Shown here in pieces: positions 57,926 through 64,000 of a DNA stretch of 64,000 nucleotides. The number at the start of each line of letters is the position of its first letter. Positions within the stretch are counted from its first letter, which is position 1. The position numbers and the translations under genes are program-made. Source of the DNA: Verticillium longisporum. Its lineage: Eukaryota; Ascomycota; Sordariomycetes; Glomerellales; Plectosphaerellaceae. The notes beneath the pieces were generated by a model. That model was not told where the DNA came from and did not search any database. It was given only the letters and a program-made list of their open reading frames with translations. The stretch is from NCBI GenBank assembly GCA_019188255.1, contig JAETXT010000007.1:620001-684000 (forward strand), given 5' to 3'.

Positions 57926-59499
57926 ATGTCGCAGCCCACCGTTCGCCTCCGACAGGGAACATATCGCGGCAAGACACTGAATGAGGAGCCAAATCATGCC
58001 CACTTACCGCAGACCATTGAGGCTTTCCTCGGCCTGCCCTACGCCAAGATCCCCGGCCGGTTTCGCGACGCCGATGCGCCACCTTGCAGCGAAGCGACAT
58101 TTGATGCCGTCAAGTACGGCCCCGTGTGTCCCAGTATCTTGAGCGAGATGGATCTCGCCGAAGGATGGGCCGTGGAGGAAGATTGTCTCAGCGCGAACGT
58201 CTTCCGGCCGGCGGGGCTCAACGAGGGCGACGCGGTGCCGGTGGTTGTGTACGTACACGGCGGCGCATTCAACATGGGCAAAGGGGTGATCGGGACATGG
58301 CGAGCTTCGTAGCCTATGCCCGAGGACCCATCGTCGCCGTCAGCTTCAACTACAGGGTCGGGCCGCTGGGGTTCCTGCCGTCGTCTGCTATGGAGGAGGA
58401 GGGCCTGTTGAATCTGGGGTTGAGGGACCAGAGGGTTCTGCTGAGATGGGTCAGGGATAACGTTGCGGCATTTGGAGGAGACGGCGAGAAGGTGACGCTC
58501 ATGGGCGTCAGCGCTGGAGCACACTCGGTGAGCTTTCTCGTCCCAACTGGGGCCGGTACTCTTCCCCACGGGTTTGGCTACTGATCATGCGTTTGAATAG
58601 ATTGGACACCACCTCCTCACCCCTGACCCTGACAGTGGCCCTTCTGCCTCGGCCCCCTCCTACCGAGCCATTCTCGAATCCGGCGCGGCCACGGCCCGCT
58701 CCGTGCTCTCGGCACAACACGCTCGCCACGAGGACCAATTCAACGACTATCTCGCTCACCTCCAGTACCCGCCATCGCTGTCGAGCCAGGAGATTGTCCT
58801 CCGGCTGCGCGTCGAGCCGCTTTCCCGCCTCCTCGCCGCTGCCGCCAAGGTCTGGCTGCCCTACGCGCCCTCGCTGCGCTGGCCCTTCCAGCCCGTCATC
58901 GACGGGCCCTCAGGCATCATCCCCTCGCGCCCTTCGCAGCTCTGGGCCGAGGGCCGCGGATCCAGGGCCCCGCTGCTCACGGGCTTCAACTCGCACGAGG
59001 GCGCCACCTTTGTCCCCGACACGCTGGCCACGGACGCCGACTTTCGCGCCTTCTTCCACACGCTCCTGCCCGGCCTGTCGGCGGCGGACCTCGACGCCCT
59101 GAGCGCCCTGTACCCGGCCGAGCCGCAGGCCGCGTACGGCCTGGCGCCGGGCTACCGCGGCGCGCACTTTCCGCGGGCCGCCGCCGCCTACGCCCACCAG
59201 GCGTACGTCGCGCCCGTGCTGTGGACCGCGTGCTGCGCCGCCGCCGCGGGCGCCGACGTCTGGGTGTACGAGTTTGCCGCGCGCGGGCCCGTCTTTGGCG
59301 GCGCGGCCCACGGCGAGGAGGGCGGCGTCGTCGCGCGCGACAGGCTCGTCGTCGCGCCGTTCGAGGGCCTCGGCAGGGTGGCTGAGGCCATGCACGCGCG
59401 GTTCAGCCGGTTTGTCCAGACGGGACAGCCCGACGGGCGCCCTGGCGGCGGTGCGCACGCTGCGGCGTCGGGCCATGATGCTGGCGATGGTCCTGGTGG

Positions 59500-59539
<40 letters not shown>

Positions 59540-59851
59540 CCTGGTCCTGCCGCTGCCGGGGATGACGTCTCGTGGTCGAGATTTATGCCCCCTTTCGACG
59601 GTGATCGGCAGGCGTCGGCCGTGAAGGATTTCGACCTGGCCGTCGGCAGGATCCTCGTGTTTGGCGGGGGAAATGATGAGCGTGCCGGTGGCGCGAACCC
59701 GGGGACCGTCGCGCGCATGCGGCCGCTCACAGCCCGCGAGATACGTCAGTGTCGCTTCTGGTGGCAGCGCGCCCATCTTGGCCAAGGGACGGGGGAGGCG
59801 AGGGCGGCGGCAGGGCGGCTAAGCGATGCCATAGAGACGCCCTCCACATAG
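57926..59851 (+). CDS. Type-B carboxylesterase/lipase (alpha/beta hydrolase), with one apparent frameshift
   Basis: Exons: 57926-58527 and 58601-59851; the 73-nt intron (GTGAGC...TAG) is in phase 0 and gives GAHS-IGHH. Features of the cholinesterase-like family: FLGLPYAKIPGRFRDA, EDCLSANVFRP, the oxyanion segment VYVHGGAF (near residue 110), FNYRVGPLGFL, LGLRDQRVLLRWVRDNVAAFGGD, the nucleophile elbow GVSAGA (near 195; the usual GESAGG is altered at the second and last positions), and the acid-containing GFNSHEGATF. At 58283-58286 the frame breaks in a G run: one more G gives GKGGDRDMASFVAYA and keeps the exon phase (617 residues). No signal peptide is seen, so it is probably intracellular. 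A Gly-Ser repeat (59500-59550) lies in a loop near the C-terminus. The substrate is unknown. Confidence 0.9.
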
Positions 59852-60280
59852 TGGTCTGCATGTCAGGCGCAGGGCCTGTTCCGTAAGCGAGAGGGCGCAG
59901 GGGAAGCTGTTTGTCGTCGGCGAGGCTGACCCCGTTTCGACCTTGTCGACGAAACGTTGCCCGAAGTTGCGATCCAACCTACGACCATGACATCAATCTA
60001 TGCGCACGCATGATCGACATGACAATGAACCGTCTGCAGTTGCGGGAGGAGGTCGGCCAAGGCACAGAGGCGAGGTGACGGCGAGGTGACGGTGACTCGA
60101 AGAGGCCTCGAACAAGTATAAAAGGGGAGGGCAGTTTCGCCATTCTTCAACCAAATCTCATCATCAGAACACACAACACTATCCAACACCAAGAAACCTA
60201 CCACGCAAACAATCTACTTCACTCGCCAGAAGATCCCCATCTCTTACCCTTACCCCTGAAACAAGTACAAAACCGCCATC
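59852..60280 (+). promoter_or_regulatory. Promoter and leader of the small secreted peptide gene, with TATA box
   Basis: A consensus TATAAAA is at 60117-60123, 158 bp before the ATG at 60281. The leader between them is CA- and CT-rich (for example 60155-60260), as in strongly expressed fungal genes. Upstream (60072-60096) a GCGAGGTGACG unit is repeated. The canonical TATA with a long CA-rich leader suggests regulated high expression; this is inference. Confidence 0.6.
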
Positions 60281-60577
60281 ATGCAGTTCACCATGACCGC
60301 TATCCTCTCCCTCGCCGCCCTCGCCGTGGCCTCCCCCATCGCCCCCGAGTCGCCCATGACGCTCGAGGCCATCAAGCGCAGCGTCGTTGAGAAGCGCTGC
60401 CTCTACGACACCTGCACCGACTGCTGGGCCGCCACGCCCCCCATCGGCTCGAGCCCCGGTTCCCACGGCGCCGCCGCTGGCCAGTGAGTTCCCTCCCTCC
60501 ACCTTGTACCCCTGAGCAGCTTGCTGACCTGACCGGATAGCTCCATCTACTGCGCTACCATTTGCGACTGCAGCTAA
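60281..60577 (+). CDS. Small secreted cysteine-rich pro-peptide (79 residues) with Kex2-type sites
   Basis: Exons: 60281-60483 and 60541-60577; the 57-nt intron (GTGAGT...TAG) keeps the frame as AAAG-H-SIYC. Residues 1-17 form a typical signal peptide (MQFTMTAILSLAALAVA). A pro-region follows with two Lys-Arg dibasic sites (32-33 and 38-39), the last directly before the first cysteine, which fits processing by the Kex2 protease. The predicted mature peptide is residues 40-79 with six Cys (40, 45, 48, 72, 76, 78): CLYDTCTDCW, a Pro/Gly/Ser spacer, and YCATICDCS. Three disulfides are possible. Pattern and size fit effectors, pheromone-like or antimicrobial peptides, or killer-like proteins, but I recognise no named family. 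The strong promoter supports a real gene. Confidence 0.78.
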
Positions 60578-60895
60578 ATGCCGAGTCTCTGTCCCCCAGC
60601 TGAGGCAGGGCTTGCTTGGGTTCGCGGGTCACTCGTAAGGAGGGCGAGGGGCCATGTTCGATAGTTGTAGCAATTCAGTCATTACATGTATTTCCCTGGC
60701 AGGCAGCTAGGAATTGTCTCCCCAGCAGGCAGCTATAAATTGTTTCCTTCGCAGGTAGCTAGGCATTGAGCTTAAATCATACCTTTTGTTTCCTGCCCAA
60801 TAATTCGGCTGCTTTGAGATCAAGCCAGTGAAGCAACCCATCCGACCACTTCGTGACTGCCCGCTGCTTAGGCACACCGTCAAGTTCCATACTCT
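60578..60895. other. 3' region of the small peptide gene with three imperfect tandem repeats
   Basis: At 60699, 60725 and 60751 a unit of 26-bp period recurs: GCAGGCAGCTAGGAATTGT, GCAGGCAGCTATAAATTGT and GCAGGTAGCTAGGCATTG. They lie about 120-190 bp after the stop, in the likely 3' untranslated region or terminator. No gene is seen. Confidence 0.75.
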
Positions 60896-63060
60896 CTATA
60901 CAAAGTCATCATCCTGGCTATCCCACTCGGGATCCGTGTCGCCGCGCTCCGAGTCCACAAAGTCCTCCATGACAAACTGTCGCTCGCGCGGCTTCTGATT
61001 GTCCAATTTTATCTCGACAATAGTACAGAGACCCTGCACGAAGATGCCGTCCGACGCGCCAGCAGGAGAGTTGCCCTCATTGCTCCCAACCTCACTCGCT
61101 TCTGTCTCGGACAAATCCATGTCCACGTCCAAATCGCCCTCGTGATCAAACTCATCGCTGTCAGGCTCTTCGTACTGCTTTCGTTTGATCGACCGCAAGG
61201 GCTTGGACGCGCTACTCGCACGCGAAGATTGGCCCGACGTCTTCGAGGCTATGCGCCTGCTTTGTCGCGCAGGCCCCTCCGTGCTTGACCTTTTCCCCTT
61301 GCGAGGCTTCTTTGGCGGTGTCGATTTGCTGCGCATGTTGGTGGTCTTGCTGCTGACTGGCGGGGCCGACAACTTGGGACGCAGGAAAATCGCATTCAGC
61401 TTGGGCTCCCACACATGACGAAACTCGCTGCGCGACTTCCACGGAATGTTCAACATGCAGCGGACGACGAGATAGCGTAGCATGGGCAGCTGCGGAGCAC
61501 TGTCAACCAGAGACTGGAAGAAGTTGGTGGCTGCCTCGACAGTCCACTGTCGAAGGTTGTCCAGCTCGATACGCTGCAGGGCAGCGGGCCATGTGGGGAT
61601 CTGGTCGGGATATAGCAGCGTCTCGTATAAGGGGTTTGAATCATCAAAAGCATCATAGTGCCTGAAATACTGCAGATTCATGTGCAGTTCGCGGAGGGCG
61701 GGGCAAGCGGTGCCCAGGACTGTGAGAAAGGACAAGTTAAGTGCTTGGTTGTGGTCGAGGACAAGAGACTCCAGATGCCGTCCGTGTGAGAGGAGAAATT
61801 CGGCCAAGTCTGTGGACTGCAGGTCCCAGCAATTAATGACCTTGAGTTGCTTCAACTTTTGCGGCAGGTTCTGAAGCAGTGCGGCGTTGACCACAGATGA
61901 CGACAGAAACGTGAGGTGTTCGAGTTCGTCAAGGCCAGACAAGCAAGCGGCGAAGGACCTGGAGAATTTTTGGTCCTTCGCTTCTCGGGCGGCGATCGCT
62001 TCATCAGACTCGTCCTGCTTCGTCACGCGCATGTTCCAGGAAGGCACCTGAAAATTGGCAAAGCAAACTCTGCGGAGGTATGCAAAGGTGGGCTGGGCGT
62101 GTATCTCTTTTATCTTGTCTACACCATCGACGAAGCCACGGCCCATCATGCGAGCGTTCCAGCAGAAGCCTTTGAGATGCGTGACATATCTCTTGTCTCC
62201 CGCATCTACGTTGGCATCCGGGGCGACATCGAGAGCCTCGAAGAGTTCTTTTGGGTACTGCCAGCGGATGTTCTCGCTACGCCTGCGAAATGGTGGGTCG
62301 TCAGACGAGTGGACAATCATGACCTCTTCGAGGTTGGTCAAGTTTTGCATCAAAGAAAACGGCGATACTGGGGTATGAGCTTGGATGGTGACAAAAGCCG
62401 TGTCGATACGCAGGGCGCGGATCTTGGCACGGTAGTTGTAGTAAGTGCGCGAGGGGGTCTCTCCAGCAGAGCAACGAGGCTTCTCGCCTTGTGGTCATTG
62501 GTCAAGGGCGGGCAACGATAGAGGACATCCAGGGCAGGCTCGGCAAGCAGACTGCAGCTACGCGCGGTGCGGAGGAGCCAGTTGATGTCAATGCCATCAG
62601 GGGAGTCGGACGCGGCAGCATAGCTCATGACGGCAACCCAATTATAGTACGTCAAGAGGGGACTGTCCCATGCTGGACCGGTGGATGCTTTCGACTTCGT
62701 TTTGGACACCAGTGGCTTCTGTTGCTTGAGGTGCTCGTTGCGGGCACCATGACCGATGAGCGAGGAGCGGCGTTGCCAGCTAGTTTCTGGGGTGTCGTGG
62801 GTTGTGGCCGCAGCTGTCACGGCCCTCACGGGGTCTTCTTGAGGCCTTAGTACTTCGTCGCCAGCTTGGGGCGTGCTGAACGTCTGTGCTTCCCCTGCGC
62901 CATCTCGATCGCCTCGTAGGAGATGTTGCGTCGTAAGCTTGCTGCGAGTCGCACGCGAGGCCTCTGTGGGCGGTGTCGAGTGGCGTAACCGGCGGGAGGG
63001 GTTGCGGCGCGGTGATGGGGAGCCTTGAGCGACCTTGGGGGTTTGCTTGTGGAGGCCCAT
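60896..63060 (-). CDS. Leucine-rich-repeat, F-box-like protein, about 721 residues, one apparent frameshift
   Basis: Intronless, from ATG 63060 (MGLHKQTPKV; upstream codons in frame lack an ATG) to the stop at 60896. Order: a basic, disordered N-terminus (1-150); an F-box-like segment (about 170-215: INWLLRTARSCSLLAEPALD then VLYRCPPLTND); a leucine-rich-repeat region (LKQLKVINCWDLQSTDLAEF, LESLVLDHNQALNLSFLTVL, ALRELHMNLQYF, LQRIELDNLRQW); and an acidic/basic tail with nuclear-localisation-like PPKKPRKGKRSS. At 62453-62457 the frame breaks in a run of five: one more base gives ERPPSRTYYNYRAKIRALRID and joins the two halves, and the total becomes a multiple of three. Such proteins are usually substrate adaptors of SCF ubiquitin ligases; the substrate is unknown. 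Confidence 0.8.
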
Positions 63061-63486
63061 CACTTGCTGTGAGGCTTGGGGGTTTCGATGAGGGATCGAG
63101 GTGTAACAGCCAGTACGCCGCCGGTGGATATGCAGGCACCGATCCGGCGTGCGCCGTACGGGGGAGGCGGGTGCCAAGCTGGTGGGGTTGAAGCTTTGCT
63201 GCGTGCCGGGAAGCTAATGCGACTCCGGTTCTAGGCCCCTGGTCCTCGGGCACGGTAGCCGCTCGCAAAGACTGACTGACCACCAACCAACCCAGGCGGG
63301 CGGAGAACGAGGGACGAGCTGGCCTGTGACGTCTTGACAACGGAGGATATCTAGGTCCTGTAGGACAGGAGACGCAAGGGTGAATGAAGTTGGTTGTGGC
63401 GAGCAGCGAGTGAGGGTCAGGAAGATAAAGTCACAGTGTATTCAGGTATGGTGTGAGCTGCGTTGTTCGGTGGTGACGTCTATGAC

Positions 63487-63556
63487 TGCGTTGCAGTATG
63501 ATGCGTTGCAGTATGATGCGTTGCAGTATGATGCGTTGCAGTATGATGCATTGCAG
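63487..63556. repeat. 15-bp tandem repeat, four full copies and one partial
   Basis: TGCGTTGCAGTATGA is repeated exactly four times and followed by a partial copy with one change (GCATTGCAG). The period is a multiple of three and the run stays open in frame, but no gene can be built around it. Confidence 0.92.
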
Positions 63557-63700
63557 GCTCCCATCAACAAGAGAGGGAGAGCAAGCTATCGAGGCGAAGG
63601 CGTGGGTGGACGGTGGAAACCCAGAGAAACATAAACATGCGAAGAAAGATCACCAAGATGAACGTCGCTCATGGCGGCTTCCAGGTTGTGTTTGGAAGGG

Positions 63701-63762
63701 AGCAGCAGCAGCGGCGGCAGTGACAGCAGCAGCAGTAACAGCAGCAGCAGCAGCAGCAGCAC
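63701..63762. repeat. CAG/CGG-rich trinucleotide microsatellite
   Basis: GCAGCAGCAGCGGCGGCAGT is followed by interrupted CAG runs (the last with about seven units). It is non-coding as far as I can see. Confidence 0.85.
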
Positions 63763-64000
63763 CTGCCGAGCGTGAGCAGGTCGGCCGCCACTGCTGTCCG
63801 AATGTCCATGTCGGAAGGAGCTTATCGCTTATCGGGGAGCATTTCCTAACAAATGGACGGGAAAGGAAGGAAGGCCCTGCACCTGCACCTGCACCATCTC
63901 ATCAGTCATCACACCCCACCCCAATTCTCCTTCCCCCAAGCCACTCGAGCCTGCCTCTGCCTGCCTTGCCTGAGGTGCCCTTGAGGAGGAAGTCGTTAAG

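Larger units (their letters stand above)
63061..64000. other. Upstream region of the LRR gene with repeats, to the right edge
   Basis: This contains the promoter of the LRR gene, a 15-bp tandem repeat (63487-63556) and a CAG-rich microsatellite (63701-63762). The last 200 bases are pyrimidine/CA-rich. I see no further gene before the window ends. Confidence 0.5.

Overview
The window is nuclear DNA of a filamentous ascomycete, most likely a Sordariomycete (Hypocreales is my guess, not provable here). The reasons: genes are broken by short introns of about 50-90 nt with GTANGT-type donors and YAG acceptors; the recognisable proteins are eukaryotic and fungal (CCT chaperonin gamma, exportin CRM1, retromer VPS29, shugoshin, DASH subunit Dad2, MFS sugar porters); the DNA is GC-rich with pyrimidine-rich leaders; and a palindromic TACCTAGGTA motif recurs between genes. 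There is no sign of bacterial operons, CRISPR arrays, rRNA or intact transposons.

Layout. 1-6.6 kb: the 5' end of a gene leaving the window on the left, a small hypothetical gene, and two MFS transporters (the second is a sugar-porter type), all on the minus strand. 6.6-10.9 kb: no recognisable gene, but a near-perfect 22-bp-arm hairpin. 10.9-18.4 kb: a five-exon single-span membrane protein with a Cys-rich CC-x3-DPC domain (+), a DET1-like histidine phosphatase (-), a PRKRIP1/DUF1168 RNA-processing protein (+) and the chaperonin subunit CCT3 (-). 19.0-20.9 kb: an unrecognised five-exon gene (-). 20.9-30.2 kb: gene-poor DNA with an imperfect inverted repeat around 22.6-23.0 kb. 30.3 kb: a short ECL1-type zinc protein (-). 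30.7-42.7 kb: almost 12 kb in which I recognise no gene. 42.7-54.4 kb: a dense housekeeping block, CRM1 (-), AGX1 (-), VPS29 (+), SGO1 (-), DAD2 (+). 55.2-63.1 kb: a low-complexity cytoskeleton-like protein (+), a type-B carboxylesterase (+), a small Cys-rich secreted pro-peptide (+) and an LRR/F-box-like protein (-).

The strongest whole-window pattern is technical. Five otherwise conserved genes (DET1, CCT3, CRM1, the esterase and the LRR protein) are each broken by what looks like a one-base deletion, nearly always inside a run of G or C. Putting one base back in the run restores both the conserved protein and the exon phase. This points to homopolymer errors in the assembly rather than to six independent pseudogenisations, and it means that other genes may be hidden in the apparently empty stretches.

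Biologically the most interesting items are: the Kex2-type pro-peptide at 60.3 kb (79 residues, six cysteines all in the last 40); the head-to-head arrangement of the chromosome-segregation genes SGO1 and DAD2; a Thr at the leptomycin-B cysteine position of CRM1; the unrecognised 561-residue protein at 19-21 kb; and the palindromic and hairpin elements between genes. I did not find a convincing new multi-gene system.
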